Below, piece by piece: positions 44,953 through 55,255 of a DNA stretch of 64,000 bases (the stretch's first letter is position 1; every line of letters begins with the position of its first letter). The stretch is taken from the NCBI RefSeq assembly GCF_023283895.1, contig NZ_JAKILB010000006.1:248001-312000 (forward strand), given 5' to 3'. The notes under the pieces are model-generated. The model was not told the DNA's origin and did not search any database. It worked only from the letters and a program-made list of their open reading frames with translations. A program made the position numbers and the translations under genes. The DNA comes from Shewanella pneumatophori (GTDB lineage Bacteria > Pseudomonadota > Gammaproteobacteria > Enterobacterales > Shewanellaceae).

Positions 44953-47742
44953 TCAGTAGTCAAACTGAGCTGCATCTTGTTTAAAGGCTCTTAAGTCGGT
45001 GATCATTTTGTCCGACTCTAGTGGGACTTGGTCGTGGTGAGAGTCGCCAGTGCTGAATAGCACTAAACGGTCACAATGTTTAGTACGCATCCTTTGCATA
45101 ATAAACTTGATTAAATCTGCGCGAGTTAGCAGCTTAATTTGCTCTGCTACTAGTTCGCGTTGGTTAAAGTCATAGTCTTTATTGCCAATGCTAGACCAGT
45201 AGCGTTGACTGCGGACTTTAAGGCTCGAGTCCTTTACCAGTACTTGGTTCACCAAACCGTGTTTCGTTGCTTCCCACTGTTCATTTGTAATTTGTAATAC
45301 GGCATAAGTAAAATCTGCAATAAATTCATCGATAGCTTCAAGTAAAAGCTGAGGTCCACACGTTGGCGATTGTATGTAAAAAATAATTCCCGGATAACGA
45401 TTAAGAGGTAGGTAGCCTGTGCCAACCATATAACCAAGCTGTCTTTGAGTTCGAAGCTCATGGAAGAAAGTCGACGACATGGTGTGGTTTAACAAGCTGA
45501 ATAACGCCATTGTTTCGGGCGTGGCTACGTCAGATTGGTAATAAACAATAATGCTGCTATCAGGATGTGCTACCGGAATTTCTCGGAGTAATGTTCCTTT
45601 GTTTGAAAGGTCGATTAGCTCTCGAGATGACTCTCGGCTTGGTGTTGTGACTAGAGATAAAATACGTTCTAGTCGATCACCTAATACCTTAGTTTCACTT
45701 TCTAACCAATCACCATAGACCAGACCTTCAAGATGGATCTTTTCATAGAAACTTTTCACGTGCGCGTGTAAGTCGTCCAGCGTTATTTCTTCGAGAATCT
45801 CAGCCATTCTAGTAGGTTCAAAGCTACGTTTTTGTAGCGTTACTGTCAGGCTAGTAAACAGTTGTGATATAGGCTTTGCTTGAGAGTGATTGTACCAAGC
45901 ACGTAGGATTTGACGCTTAATCAATTCAAAGCGGCTTTGGGTAAAGTTACGTTCACGTGCTTTTTCTATAACGAGTTCTAGTAAAGTTTCTTGTTTGCCA
46001 GTAAAGCCTGTTAGGTGCAGTGTTATTCCGCCTTGATGTGGGTAGATATTATAACTTAGCCCGGCAACTTCCGCTTGATAAGTACACTCTGTTAGGTAGT
46101 CGAGCAACATTTCTACATACAAGCGGGTTAAGGCTGCATGTTTAGGTGACGCTGCCGCTTGAGCCGAATCGAGTGATAAATATAGATGGCCTTTTGGCAC
46201 ATTAAACTCGTCGTCTTTACGGTGCCAAATCCGGTAACCGGGCTTTTGCGCCACTACAGTTGGTACTGGATGGTTACTTTTATCTGGTCTTGCAACGCAT
46301 TCATTGATAATGAAAGGGTTTTTACTCGGCAAATACAATTGTTCACGAACATCGGTTTGCGACCAGCGAGCTAAACGTTCGCGAGCAATTGATTTTATTT
46401 GATATGGAGAATGATACCACGCAGCCTTTTTATTGGTATTAAGCCCAGATGCGATAAGTTGTAAACGCATATTTTCTGGTGTCATTAACGATAATAACGC
46501 TTGGGTTTCCTCAAGGTGCAAACCATCCATACGGTAGTCACCGTAGATAACATCCTCAATATCATAGTGATGCATATTGATGCTTAAATGACTCGCTAAA
46601 TCTAACGCGTTGACCTGTTCTTGATACTGAAATGCAATTTGGAGTAATGCTGCACGTTCATCATAGCGCCAAGACTGTAATCCTTGGGTTTTGATGAGGT
46701 TAATATACTCAAATGTAGCGCTAATCACCTCATCTAAGTCTGCTAGACCGCGGTCAGTAAGTTGAATACTGATATTGTAATCTTTAAAGTTATAACCATT
46801 AACGCCGCCGCCTGCGGAGAGGTTATTCGCCAATCCAGATTCTTTCAAATAAGACAGTAAACTGCCTTTACCTTCATAGCCTAATAAATGACTGACAAAA
46901 GTGAGCGGTTTGTGCTTGTAAAAACGTTCAAGCTCAGGAAGAGCGAAAGTAATAGCAACGCGTTTTTGCTCCTTTAATGGAATAATATTTATCTGACTTT
47001 GTAGCTGCTCTGGTAAGTAAATGGCAACGTCAGGGTAAAGATCAGTGCGTGTATGATCACTAATATCACTGAAATACTGTTCTGCTAAAGAGGCTAATTC
47101 ATCTAGACTTTTAGGTGCTACCAAACACAAGGTCATGATATTTGCGCTGTATTTCTGCTGGTAAAACTCAAGCAGTTCCTGTCTAAGCTCCTCTTCTTCG
47201 CCGGCCAAGGTCTTAAGATTGCCGACTGAAAATTTTGAGAAGGGATGAGCTGGGTTTACCGTTTCCTTTTGCACTTGATATACGCGGCGTACATCATCTT
47301 TTAACTTCATGCTAAATTCTGACTCGATGGCATGACGTTCACGATCGACAAGATCAATGTTAAACAGTGGTGCAATAAAAAACTGACTAAACCTATCTAG
47401 AGAATCTTCAAATTGCTCGGCGTTAATGCTGTAGAAAAAATTAGTGTGTTCGGTACCAGTCCACGCGTTATTGGTGCCACCATGTTGATTAATAAAAGCA
47501 GAATATTCGCCAGATTCTGGATATTTTTCGGTGCCAAGAAACAACATATGTTCAAGAAAATGCGCCATGCCTGGGCGTGCCACCGGATCATCAAAATGGC
47601 CAACAGCCACAGCCATAGAAGCTGCCGATTGCGTCGCTTCGTTATCTTCAACCAGTAAAACAGATAAACCGTTTTTTAGAGTTAAATGGCGATAGCGTCG
47701 ATGATCATTTGGGCTGATTTTAATTTGTGTAACTTTTGACAA
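44953..47742 (-). CDS. Insulinase-family (M16) zinc metalloprotease, pitrilysin-like
   Basis: This 929-residue protease has the inverted zinc motif HFLEHMLFLG (HxxEH, about residues 61-65), with a downstream glutamate in the segment ERHAIESEF as third ligand. Four M16-type domains are implied by length, as in E. coli pitrilysin (Ptr, 962 residues). No signal peptide is visible (MSKVTQIKISPNDHRRYRHL), so a cytoplasmic location is likelier than the periplasm of pitrilysin. Such enzymes degrade small peptides. It is monocistronic. Confidence 0.9.
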   Translation of the reverse strand: MSKVTQIKISPNDHRRYRHLTLKNGLSVLLVEDNEATQSAASMAVAVGHFDDPVARPGMAHFLEHMLFLGTEKYPESGEYSAFINQHGGTNNAWTGTEHTNFFYSINAEQFEDSLDRFSQFFIAPLFNIDLVDRERHAIESEFSMKLKDDVRRVYQVQKETVNPAHPFSKFSVGNLKTLAGEEEELRQELLEFYQQKYSANIMTLCLVAPKSLDELASLAEQYFSDISDHTRTDLYPDVAIYLPEQLQSQINIIPLKEQKRVAITFALPELERFYKHKPLTFVSHLLGYEGKGSLLSYLKESGLANNLSAGGGVNGYNFKDYNISIQLTDRGLADLDEVISATFEYINLIKTQGLQSWRYDERAALLQIAFQYQEQVNALDLASHLSINMHHYDIEDVIYGDYRMDGLHLEETQALLSLMTPENMRLQLIASGLNTNKKAAWYHSPYQIKSIARERLARWSQTDVREQLYLPSKNPFIINECVARPDKSNHPVPTVVAQKPGYRIWHRKDDEFNVPKGHLYLSLDSAQAAASPKHAALTRLYVEMLLDYLTECTYQAEVAGLSYNIYPHQGGITLHLTGFTGKQETLLELVIEKARERNFTQSRFELIKRQILRAWYNHSQAKPISQLFTSLTVTLQKRSFEPTRMAEILEEITLDDLHAHVKSFYEKIHLEGLVYGDWLESETKVLGDRLERILSLVTTPSRESSRELIDLSNKGTLLREIPVAHPDSSIIVYYQSDVATPETMALFSLLNHTMSSTFFHELRTQRQLGYMVGTGYLPLNRYPGIIFYIQSPTCGPQLLLEAIDEFIADFTYAVLQITNEQWEATKHGLVNQVLVKDSSLKVRSQRYWSSIGNKDYDFNQRELVAEQIKLLTRADLIKFIMQRMRTKHCDRLVLFSTGDSHHDQVPLESDKMITDLRAFKQDAAQFDY

Positions 47743-48155
47743 TGCATGGCTCCAATATTACCAACAGGTGAGACAACGTATCTTGATTGCTCAAGTCTAG
47801 ATGTAGATGTACCCATACGCGTAACTAATTGAGGAAAGTATAGTTGATTAAACTATTGAACTAACTTGCCATTATTTTCGATTATCTTCAAACACAACCG
47901 TTACAAATGTTTAAATTAGCTACCAGTTTGACTAAATTTTTTACACTTTAATTTTGTTTTAATAAATCGAACGGCAAATCAAAGCAAAAAATGGTAGGTG
48001 AGTAGTTTAGTTATGCACTGTGCTTGGTGGAGTCTCTTGTTTTAAAGCTCGGCTTTCTATTCGACTAATTAATAACTAAATAACGGTATGTTGGCGAACC
48101 AATTCAGACTACAATTGGTCTATAACAATAAAAGAATTGGGAGTAGCCAAGCAGT
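47743..48155. other. AT-rich divergent promoter region between the M16 protease and sixA
   Basis: About 410 bp contain no gene. An inverted repeat ACCAATT-(8 nt)-AATTGGT lies at 48098-48119, close to the sixA start. Confidence 0.5.
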
Positions 48156-48626
48156 ATGCAGCTATTTTTAATGCGTCATGGTGAAGCGGGTTATAACGCG
48201 CATTCAGACAGGGAACGCAAACTAACCGACTTAGGTCGGCATCACACGGCCTTGATGAGTAACTGGTTAGGGCGCTCAGTCACAGAGTTTGATTTAGTCT
48301 TAGTCAGTCCTTACTTGCGTGCGCAGCAGAGCTGGCAGGAAGTCAGTAAGCACTTCCCTGAGCCGTTGCATTGGATAACGCTTGATGAGTTAGTCCCCTC
48401 TGGTAATCCTGGTCAAGTAGCAGATCTGGTACTTGCTTATGCTGAGCAATATCAAGCAAAAAGTGTACTGGTATTAGCGCATATGCCACTACTTGGTTAC
48501 CTTGTTAGTGAGCTTGTTGCTGGAGAGGAACCGCCGCTATTTGCCACATCTGGGGTCGCCTTGATTAGTAGGGAAAACGAAAAAAATGATCTTGTATGGC
48601 AACATGCGCCGCACTCAATTAGTTGA
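48156..48626 (+). CDS. sixA: Phosphohistidine phosphatase SixA
   Basis: This 156-residue phosphatase of the histidine-phosphatase superfamily has the RHG motif in FLMRHGEAGY (about 5-14), with the catalytic His. The matching second catalytic histidine appears in LVLAHMPLLGYLV near residue 110. SixA removes phosphate from phosphohistidine on phosphorelay proteins (ArcB, and the nitrogen PTS in E. coli). It is next to smrB, prmB and aroC, the usual gammaproteobacterial order. Confidence 0.93.
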   Translation: MQLFLMRHGEAGYNAHSDRERKLTDLGRHHTALMSNWLGRSVTEFDLVLVSPYLRAQQSWQEVSKHFPEPLHWITLDELVPSGNPGQVADLVLAYAEQYQAKSVLVLAHMPLLGYLVSELVAGEEPPLFATSGVALISRENEKNDLVWQHAPHSIS

Positions 48627-48709
48627 TGCTTTTAACTAATAGATGATTTTTATTCGGTAAGGGCAGGGTATTAATTTAGCGTTATTGGTTTCGTCTGCTA
48701 CAAACACCT

Positions 48710-48740
48710 AAAAAGTGAGTCTAATGTGACTCACTTTTTT
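48710..48740. terminator. Bidirectional intrinsic terminator between sixA and smrB
   Basis: AAAAAGTGAGTC-(6 nt)-GACTCACTTTTTT lies between the two convergent genes. Confidence 0.87.
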
Positions 48741-48767
48741 CGTTTTACAACAATGTGTTTTTATTAT

Positions 48768-49298
48768 CTAACGACGATAGGGCTGATCGCCAATATCAAT
48801 CAGTACCAGCAGTGCAGCGTCGCCCCCCCATTCTTTAGTGGCTTGATGAAATGCTTTTACATGCGGGTGCTGAGCTAACCACATCGGAATATTTTGCTTT
48901 AATATACCGGTACCATGACCATGCATGACGCAGCAACAATGACTTTGCTGCTTAATACAGGCTTGGATAAGCGCAGCAAGTTCTAGTTTAGCTTCTGTTT
49001 GACGCATACCGTGCATATCTAATAAAAGATCGGGCACGTAATCTCCTCGTCTAAGACGCTTAACATCATAGCTATCTACATCGTCTCGAGCCCACTTCAT
49101 TGGGCCATCCACAGGTAATAGCGGTTGGTAGGTGTCAGAAAAGTAGCTATCAGCATGCAGTTGCTGCTCTTTCTCTTCAATGATTTTGCGGTCTTTAGGT
49201 GCCGCGATAAAATGGCGTTTATTTTGTTGTAAAGGGGTAATACCCTTAGTCAACTCTGCAAAAAGCGCCCATTCATCATGATCTTTGTTTTTATTCAT
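48768..49298 (-). CDS. smrB: Ribosome-rescue endonuclease SmrB
   Basis: This 176-residue protein has a C-terminal Smr domain: LLLDMHGMRQTEAKLELAAL (about 90-109), the conserved CCVMHGHGTGILKQNI (about 122-137) with the histidine-glycine catalytic loop, and an end VKAFHQATKEWGGDAALLVL. SmrB cleaves mRNA between collided ribosomes. The N-terminal 80 residues are charged and carry the hook-like segment that contacts the ribosome in E. coli (by homology). It diverges from prmB. Confidence 0.9.
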   Translation of the reverse strand: MNKNKDHDEWALFAELTKGITPLQQNKRHFIAAPKDRKIIEEKEQQLHADSYFSDTYQPLLPVDGPMKWARDDVDSYDVKRLRRGDYVPDLLLDMHGMRQTEAKLELAALIQACIKQQSHCCCVMHGHGTGILKQNIPMWLAQHPHVKAFHQATKEWGGDAALLVLIDIGDQPYRR

Positions 49299-49377
49299 CC
49301 CTCTATTTTATTGAATCCGATGCCTTATGAATAGACTTCAGTTACAATGATTCGGAATTAAAAAGTTGGAGTGAATT

Positions 49378-50322
49378 TTGGATAAGATTTTTGTTGATGA
49401 AGCGGTTACAGAGTTACGCACTATTGGCGATATGCTACGTTGGGGTGTCAGTCGTTTTAATGATGCAAATATTTACTATGGCCATGGTACAGACAACGCA
49501 TGGGACGAGGCCGTCGCGTTAGTTTTTCACGCATTGCACCTACCAGAAGAAATTGGTCAGCAAGTTATTCACTCTAATCTAACTATTAGTGAAAAACATA
49601 AGATTGTTGAACTGATCATTCGCCGAGTAAGAGAGCGTTTGCCAGTGCCATACCTAACAAACCAAGCACGTTTTGCCGGCTTAGAGTTTTATGTCGATGA
49701 ACGCGTACTGGTTCCGCGCTCACCAATTGCAGAGTTAATTGCTAATCGTTTTAGCCCTTGGTTATACAACAAGCCAGTAAACCGCGTATTGGATTTATGT
49801 ACCGGTAGCGCATGTATTGCAATTGCTTGTGCTTATGAGTTTGAAGATGCAGAAGTAGATGCCCTTGATATTAGCGTTGATGCACTAGAAGTGGCGCAAA
49901 TTAACATTGAAACGCTTGAGGTAATGGATAGAGTATTCCCAATGGAATCTGATCTATTCTCGGCTATTCCAAAAGGGCCACACTACGATCTAATCGTATC
50001 TAACCCTCCTTATGTTGATGCGGAAGATATCGGCGATATGCCAGATGAGTATCACCATGAACCAGCTATTGGCTTGGCTTCGGGCCGTGACGGTTTAGAT
50101 TTGACCAAGCGTATCCTTGCTAATGCGGCTGATTATCTGACAGAAGATGGCTTACTAGTCGTTGAAGTCGGTAATTCAATGGTGCACTTGAGCGAGCAAT
50201 TCCCAGATGTGCCATTTACTTGGGTTAACTTTGAAAACGGCGGTGACGGTGTGTTTGTGTTAACTCGTGATCAGCTAGTTGAAAATGAATCACTTTTCGC
50301 TATCTACAAAGATAGTGAATAA
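49378..50322 (+). CDS. prmB: Ribosomal protein L3 glutamine methyltransferase
   Basis: This 314-residue methyltransferase modifies a glutamine of ribosomal protein L3 at N5 using S-adenosylmethionine. The SAM motif [19 protein letters not shown] (about 137-155) and the catalytic NPPYVDAED (about 207-215) are intact. The start is a TTG at 49378, preceded by TTGGAG at good distance; the protein then starts [16 protein letters not shown] as in E. coli PrmB. aroC follows. Confidence 0.95.
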   Translation: MDKIFVDEAVTELRTIGDMLRWGVSRFNDANIYYGHGTDNAWDEAVALVFHALHLPEEIGQQVIHSNLTISEKHKIVELIIRRVRERLPVPYLTNQARFAGLEFYVDERVLVPRSPIAELIANRFSPWLYNKPVNRVLDLCTGSACIAIACAYEFEDAEVDALDISVDALEVAQINIETLEVMDRVFPMESDLFSAIPKGPHYDLIVSNPPYVDAEDIGDMPDEYHHEPAIGLASGRDGLDLTKRILANAADYLTEDGLLVVEVGNSMVHLSEQFPDVPFTWVNFENGGDGVFVLTRDQLVENESLFAIYKDSE

Positions 50323-50331
50323 TAGTGTTTA

Positions 50332-50352
50332 GCCGCAGTGAGAGCTGCGGCT
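50332..50352 (+). terminator. Hairpin after prmB
   Basis: AGCCGCAG-(5 nt)-CTGCGGCT lies 10 bp past the prmB stop, with only a short T-rich tail. It may attenuate rather than fully stop transcription into aroC. Confidence 0.5.
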
Positions 50353-50384
50353 TATATCTAAGTGCCTTGTGGTTATTTAGGTAT

Positions 50385-50417
50385 ATACCAATCAGTACTC
50401 CTACATTAGATTGGTAT
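50385..50417. repeat. Short inverted repeat ATACCAATC ... GATTGGTAT
   Basis: Nine-base arms pair perfectly across 15 bp in the prmB-aroC gap. I recall hairpins of this ATACCAAT type as dispersed elements in Shewanella and related marine genomes; copy number cannot be tested here. Confidence 0.55.
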
Positions 50418-50489
50418 TAGATGAGGAATTTACCGATAAAACGCGGGTAAATGAAAATTAGAATAAAGAGATAGAGGGCGATAAAGCGA

Positions 50490-51584
50490 ATGTCGGGAAA
50501 CAGCATTGGACAAAATTTCGTAGTAACAACATTCGGTGAAAGCCACGGCGTTGCAATTGGCTGTATTATTGATGGCTGTCCTCCAGGTGTTGAGCTGACA
50601 GAAGCTGATATGCAGCACGATTTAGATAGACGCCGCCCAGGTACCTCTCGTTATACAACAGCTCGCCGTGAACCGGATGAGGTGCGCATTCTTTCTGGCA
50701 TTTTCGAAGGTCAAACTACAGGTACTTCAATTGGTTTAATGATTGAAAACACCGATCAGCGCAGCAAGGATTACTCAAACATTAAAGACTTGTTCCGCCC
50801 GGGGCATGCAGATTACACCTACCAGCAAAAATATGGTCAGCGGGATTATCGCGGTGGTGGCCGTTCATCTGCCCGTGAAACTGCAATGCGCGTTGCAGCA
50901 GGTGCAGTTGCTAAAAAATACCTTAAGCAAGTTCATGGAGTAGAAATTCATGCTTACTTATCACAGCTTGGACCTATTTCGGCAGAGACAGTTGATTTTG
51001 AGCAAATTGAGCAAAATGCCTTTTTCTTTCCTGATGCATCAAAGCTAGATTCATTAGATGAGTATATGCGCGATCTGAAAAAGAGCGGCGACTCAATCGG
51101 CGCAAAAGTCTCAGTGGTGGCAACGGGTGTGCCTGTTGGCCTAGGCGAGCCGGTATTTGACAGACTCGATGCGGATATTGCCCATGCGCTGATGGGAATT
51201 AACGCGGTTAAAGGTGTTGAAATTGGTGATGGCTTTGAAGTGGTTAACCAAAAAGGTTCTGAGCACCGTGATTTAATGTCGCCAGCAGGCTTTGCCTCTA
51301 ACCATGCTGGCGGCATTTTAGGTGGCATTTCATCAGGGCAACCGATTGTCGCCCATATTGCAATGAAACCGACGTCGAGCATAAGCGTGCCAGGTGAAAG
51401 CATGACAGCTCAAGGTGAAACTGCAGAAGTGGTAACTAAAGGGCGTCACGATCCTTGTGTAGGCATTCGTGCAGTACCTATTGCTGAAGCTATGTTAGCC
51501 ATTGTATTGATGGATCACTTATTACGTCACCGTGCGCAAAATATGGATGTCAACAGCAGTACCCCTATTATCGGAATGCGTTAA
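50490..51584 (+). CDS. aroC: Chorismate synthase
   Basis: This 364-residue enzyme makes chorismate from 5-enolpyruvylshikimate-3-phosphate, using reduced FMN, the last shared step to aromatic amino acids and folate. Signatures [18 protein letters not shown] (about 15-32), [20 protein letters not shown] (about 125-144) and [17 protein letters not shown] (about 316-332) are intact. The MFS transporter ATG overlaps its stop (TAATG), so the two are coupled. Confidence 0.97.
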   Translation: MSGNSIGQNFVVTTFGESHGVAIGCIIDGCPPGVELTEADMQHDLDRRRPGTSRYTTARREPDEVRILSGIFEGQTTGTSIGLMIENTDQRSKDYSNIKDLFRPGHADYTYQQKYGQRDYRGGGRSSARETAMRVAAGAVAKKYLKQVHGVEIHAYLSQLGPISAETVDFEQIEQNAFFFPDASKLDSLDEYMRDLKKSGDSIGAKVSVVATGVPVGLGEPVFDRLDADIAHALMGINAVKGVEIGDGFEVVNQKGSEHRDLMSPAGFASNHAGGILGGISSGQPIVAHIAMKPTSSISVPGESMTAQGETAEVVTKGRHDPCVGIRAVPIAEAMLAIVLMDHLLRHRAQNMDVNSSTPIIGMR

Positions 51585-52762
51585 TGTTTCAACCAAAAAG
51601 CACAGAGCAGCAACTTCGCTGGCTCTGTGCATGTTATTTCTTCTTCTTTTCTATCCTTGGCATCATGGTGCCTTACCTTGGCGTTTTTTTTGATAGTCGT
51701 GGTTTTGACGCTCAGGAAATCGGTTTTCTACTCGCCATTTTAATGGGCACACGAATTATCGCGCCAAACCTGTGGGCGATAGTCGCTGACAAAACGGGCA
51801 TGCGTTCAGAGTTAGTTAAAATTGGCGCTGGGGCAGCAGCTCTGACTTATCTTACCTTCTTCTATGATGGTGGTTTAGCCTACCTAGCTATCAGTTTGGC
51901 GGTATATACTTTCTTTTGGAATGCCATTCTTGCTCAGCTTGAAGTGATAACCCTTGAAACCTTAGGTGATGATGCGAATCGGTATGGTGCTATTCGCAGC
52001 TGGGGCAGTGTCGGTTATATCGTGCTGGTGGTCAGTGGTGGTTTTGCGATTGGTCACTGGGGACCGCAAATTTTGCCCTATATCGGCATGACATTGTTTA
52101 TCGGTATGCTGATTAGTGCATTGCCGTTACCGTCAAATAGAGCCGTGGTAGACAAAACGGTTAAGCGTAAACCGCTGGTATTCGACAGAGCGCTGATTTG
52201 GTTTTTAGTTTCAGCCATGTTGCTACAAATGAGTGCCGGTCCTTTTTATGGCTTTTTTGTACTCTACCTTAAACAAGCGGGTTACTCAGAATCGGCTGCT
52301 GGTATTTTTGTGGCACTGGGTGTGGTCGCTGAAATTTTCATGTTTATGTACGCCCCAAAACTTCTCGGTCGCTTTGGTGTTCAGTTGCTGCTTATTGTCA
52401 GCATAGGTTTAACAGCCGTACGTTGGTTATTGTTGGCGTATGGCGTTGAAAATATCCTTTATCTCAGCATTAGTCAGTTATTGCATGCCTTTACCTTTGG
52501 TTTAACCCACGCGGCTTCAATTCAGTTTGTGCACAAGCATTTTGATATCAACAGGCGTAGCCAAGGCCAGGCACTCTATGCCAGCTTAAGCTTTGGTGTT
52601 GGTGGCGCGTTAGGCACTTGGCTGTGTGGCATTATTTGGGGCGACGGCTCCGGTGCCGTTTCAACGTGGATTTTTGCCGCAGGATGCGCGTTTCTATCTA
52701 TGTTAGCCGTGTTATTTATTCCTAAAGCAAAGCCGGTAGCACAGGTCGCCGAACAAGGCTAA
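51584..52762 (+). CDS. Major facilitator transporter, phenylpropionate-permease-like
   Basis: This 392-residue inner-membrane transporter has 12 predicted helices. The N-terminal segment GIMVPYLGVFFDSRGFDAQEI and AIRSWGSVGYIVLVVSGGFA (middle) resemble the phenylpropionate/sugar-type MFS branch (HcaT-like). It overlaps aroC by one base, which is the usual Shewanella arrangement. The substrate is unknown; the neighbourhood gives no clear clue. Confidence 0.85.
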   Translation: MFQPKSTEQQLRWLCACYFFFFSILGIMVPYLGVFFDSRGFDAQEIGFLLAILMGTRIIAPNLWAIVADKTGMRSELVKIGAGAAALTYLTFFYDGGLAYLAISLAVYTFFWNAILAQLEVITLETLGDDANRYGAIRSWGSVGYIVLVVSGGFAIGHWGPQILPYIGMTLFIGMLISALPLPSNRAVVDKTVKRKPLVFDRALIWFLVSAMLLQMSAGPFYGFFVLYLKQAGYSESAAGIFVALGVVAEIFMFMYAPKLLGRFGVQLLLIVSIGLTAVRWLLLAYGVENILYLSISQLLHAFTFGLTHAASIQFVHKHFDINRRSQGQALYASLSFGVGGALGTWLCGIIWGDGSGAVSTWIFAAGCAFLSMLAVLFIPKAKPVAQVAEQG

Positions 52763-52866
52763 TTAGGTAGCATGTTAACTTTGAACTAATTAAGTTAATT
52801 GAATAGCAATATAATTATTTAGCGACGCAATAATAATTAAAATATGTCAAAAACGGAGTATTGATA

Positions 52867-53988
52867 GTGAGCACATTTCGTCTTGGATTGATCATTAATC
52901 CACTTGCCGGCCTAGGTGGTAGCGTAGCACTTAAAGGTAGCGATGGTGTTGCTGAGCAAGCGATTGCTAAAGGTGCAGTGCCTAAAGCACACCTACGTAT
53001 GCAGCAAGCATTAGCTGTTATTGAACCCTACAAAGATAGCATTGAAGTGATAACCGCATCTGGCGTGATGGGTGAAGACTTGGCGGTGACAATGGGCTTT
53101 ACAACCCGCGTGGTTTACCAAGCTCCGAATCAAACTGCTGCGCAAGATACCCAAAAAGTGGTGGCAGAGCTATTAAATGAAACCTTAGATTTGTTGTTGT
53201 TTGCTGGAGGGGATGGAACTGCCCGTGATGTGTTTGCGATTGCGGACGAGAATATTCCTGTACTAGGTGTGCCTGCGGGGGTGAAGATTCACTCTGGTGT
53301 TTATGGCATTACTCCGCATGCATCGGGCATGGTGGTTAAAATGCTGCTTGATGGTGAATTAGTTAGCCTAATGAGCGCAGATGTAATGGATATTGATGAA
53401 GCTGCTTTCAGAACAGGTGTTGTGCGTGCTCGTCGTTTTGGCGAGATGCAAGTACCGGCGGAGCCAAGATATGTGCAAGCGGTAAAAATGGGCGGTAAAG
53501 AAAGTGATGAGTTAGTGCTTGCCGATCTCGCTGCGGAAGCCATTGAGCTGATGGAAGATAACTTTTGCATTATGGGGTCAGGTAGCACTGTAGCAGCGGT
53601 TATGGCTGAACTTGCACTTGAAAATACCTTGTTGGGGGTTGATCTCATTCAAGATGAAGCCTTAGTTGCAAGTGACTTATCGGCGAATGAGCTATTGCAG
53701 CTCACTGAAAATAAACAACTAAAGCTGTTTATCACGCTGATTGGCGGCCAAGGCCACATTCTTGGTCGAGGTAATCAGCAGTTGAGTCCCGAGCTAATAC
53801 GACGTGTCGGTAAGGACAATATTGTAATCTTGGCGACAAAAACAAAGTTAAAAGCACTTGAAGGTAGGCCATTAATTGTGGATAGTGGCGACCCTGAATT
53901 AGATAAGCAGTTAACGGGTTATTATAAGGTGGTCACTGGCTACCATGATTACGTGATGTATCAAGTTGCGAATCCAGATCTAGCTTAG
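52867..53988 (+). CDS. ATP-NAD kinase family protein
   Basis: This protein of about 373 residues begins FRLGLIINPLAGLGGSVALK, with the NAD-kinase motif FAGGDGTARDVF near residue 117 (GGDGT). It fits the ATP-NAD kinase/AcoX-like branch, a paralogue distinct from NadK, whose substrate is unsettled. I prefer the GTG at 52867, 8 bp after a GGAG ribosome-binding site, to the TTG at 52861. Enzymatic activity as a NAD kinase is not shown by the sequence. Confidence 0.85.
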   Translation: MSTFRLGLIINPLAGLGGSVALKGSDGVAEQAIAKGAVPKAHLRMQQALAVIEPYKDSIEVITASGVMGEDLAVTMGFTTRVVYQAPNQTAAQDTQKVVAELLNETLDLLLFAGGDGTARDVFAIADENIPVLGVPAGVKIHSGVYGITPHASGMVVKMLLDGELVSLMSADVMDIDEAAFRTGVVRARRFGEMQVPAEPRYVQAVKMGGKESDELVLADLAAEAIELMEDNFCIMGSGSTVAAVMAELALENTLLGVDLIQDEALVASDLSANELLQLTENKQLKLFITLIGGQGHILGRGNQQLSPELIRRVGKDNIVILATKTKLKALEGRPLIVDSGDPELDKQLTGYYKVVTGYHDYVMYQVANPDLA

Positions 53989-54131
53989 TTGTTGTGGGCA
54001 ACGCCGCTAACACTGAGACTGAGTAAGATTGAGTTAATAACCACGGATATGTTTAAAAACTGTTTGAAAGAATACTTAAGCAGGCAGCGAATAGTTGCTG
54101 CCTACTATACAGATAAAAAGCGGAGCCCTCG

Positions 54132-54401
54132 ATGATTGAGAAGTACGAGCAGACACTACAAGATTGGATTGAGAATATCGTTGCTGAAGGTGATGATGAT
54201 GCATTATTTGCAAGTGGTTATTTACAAGGTCATTTTGCGGTTGTGTTGTCTCAGCTTGAAGTTGAAAGCGAACAAGATATGGCTGCACTTGAAGTGAAAA
54301 TGACCGAGTGTTTAGCATTAGCAAGAGAAGAGCTTAGCGACGCTGATTATGCATTAGTGAGTGATGCTTGGGCACAGTTAAGCACTAAATTAGCTGCATA
54401 A
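54132..54401 (+). CDS. yfcL: YfcL family protein
   Basis: This 89-residue acidic protein (EKYEQTLQDWIENIVAEGDD and SGYLQGHFAVVLSQLE) matches the small YfcL family, usually found near aroC and mnmC. There is no signal or membrane segment. No function has been assigned. It is preceded by a GGAG site. Confidence 0.85.
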   Translation: MIEKYEQTLQDWIENIVAEGDDDALFASGYLQGHFAVVLSQLEVESEQDMAALEVKMTECLALAREELSDADYALVSDAWAQLSTKLAA

Positions 54402-54495
54402 GTAAAAGCTGGCAACTTATTAAACCTCGCCAGTTAAGGCAAACCTATTAATTAATGTGTTTGCCAATCGATAGAGTGAAAGAGTTTACCCTGTT

Positions 54496-55020
54496 ATGAG
54501 TAAGAGTAGTTACGTTGGTATTGGCTTAGTCAATCCAAAAAGCCCGACAAATGTTGGTGGGATCATGCGCGCTGTAGGTTGCTACAGTGCCGATGCAGTA
54601 TTTTATACAGGTAAACGCTATGAGCTAGCAGCCAGCAATGGCACAGCGCAATATAACACTGACACCAAGCGTGCTAGCAGCTCAATTCCTTTAACTAAGG
54701 TTGAGTCTTTACTCGATGCAATTGCATCTGACGTTAAAGTGGTCTGTGTCGATCTTGTTGAAGGTGCAATTGCGCTGCCAGAGTTTGAACACCCAGAAAA
54801 AGCGATTTATATCTTTGGCCCAGAAGATGGCACAATTAATCAGCAAATTGTTAATAGTGCTGATGCAGTCGTTTATGTACCAACCGTTGGCTGTATGAAC
54901 TTAGCGGCATCAGTCAATGTTTTGCTATATGACCGCTTAGCTAAATCGGCTTCAATTGCTAGCGATGAACTTATTCGCAGCAGTCGTGATACCAATAACC
55001 GCGTACGAGTAAAACGCTAA
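54496..55020 (+). CDS. TrmH/SpoU-family RNA 2'-O-methyltransferase
   Basis: This 174-residue knotted (SPOUT) methyltransferase has motif 1 NPKSPTNVGGIMRAVGCYSA (about 13-32) with the substrate-binding Asn and Arg, motif 2 AIYIFGPEDGTINQQIV (about 101-117) and motif 3 VPTVGCMNLAASVNVLLYDR (about 128-147). It probably methylates a ribose in tRNA or rRNA. It is shorter than TrmH and close in size to TrmL, but the target is not evident, so no symbol is assigned. Confidence 0.88.
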   Translation: MSKSSYVGIGLVNPKSPTNVGGIMRAVGCYSADAVFYTGKRYELAASNGTAQYNTDTKRASSSIPLTKVESLLDAIASDVKVVCVDLVEGAIALPEFEHPEKAIYIFGPEDGTINQQIVNSADAVVYVPTVGCMNLAASVNVLLYDRLAKSASIASDELIRSSRDTNNRVRVKR

Positions 55021-55049
55021 GTTGAGCCTCTATTTGCAAGGTTAGCTCC

Positions 55050-55080
55050 TAAAGCCACTTTTATAGTGGCTTTATTGTTT
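55050..55080 (+). terminator. Intrinsic terminator of the TrmH-like gene
   Basis: AAAGCCACT-(5 nt)-AGTGGCTTT is followed by ATTGTTT. It lies about 30 bp past the stop. Confidence 0.75.
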
Positions 55081-55255
55081 CCTCCCTGCCGTAAACTATC
55101 TAGCCTCTTAATTTTAAATAAGTATTACCTTTATTTGACTGTCACTGCGTTCCTGACCATATTTAAGTATGCTGACTATGATTAGGGATTGTTTTTAGCT
55201 GCACAGCGGGGTAACCGTGAGGGATAAAAGTTCATCTAGAAAAGGATTACTATTG

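Noticed and set aside
48098-48119. Inverted repeat before sixA as a regulator site
   Set aside because: The arms are short (7 bp) and A/T-rich; listed only inside the gap description.
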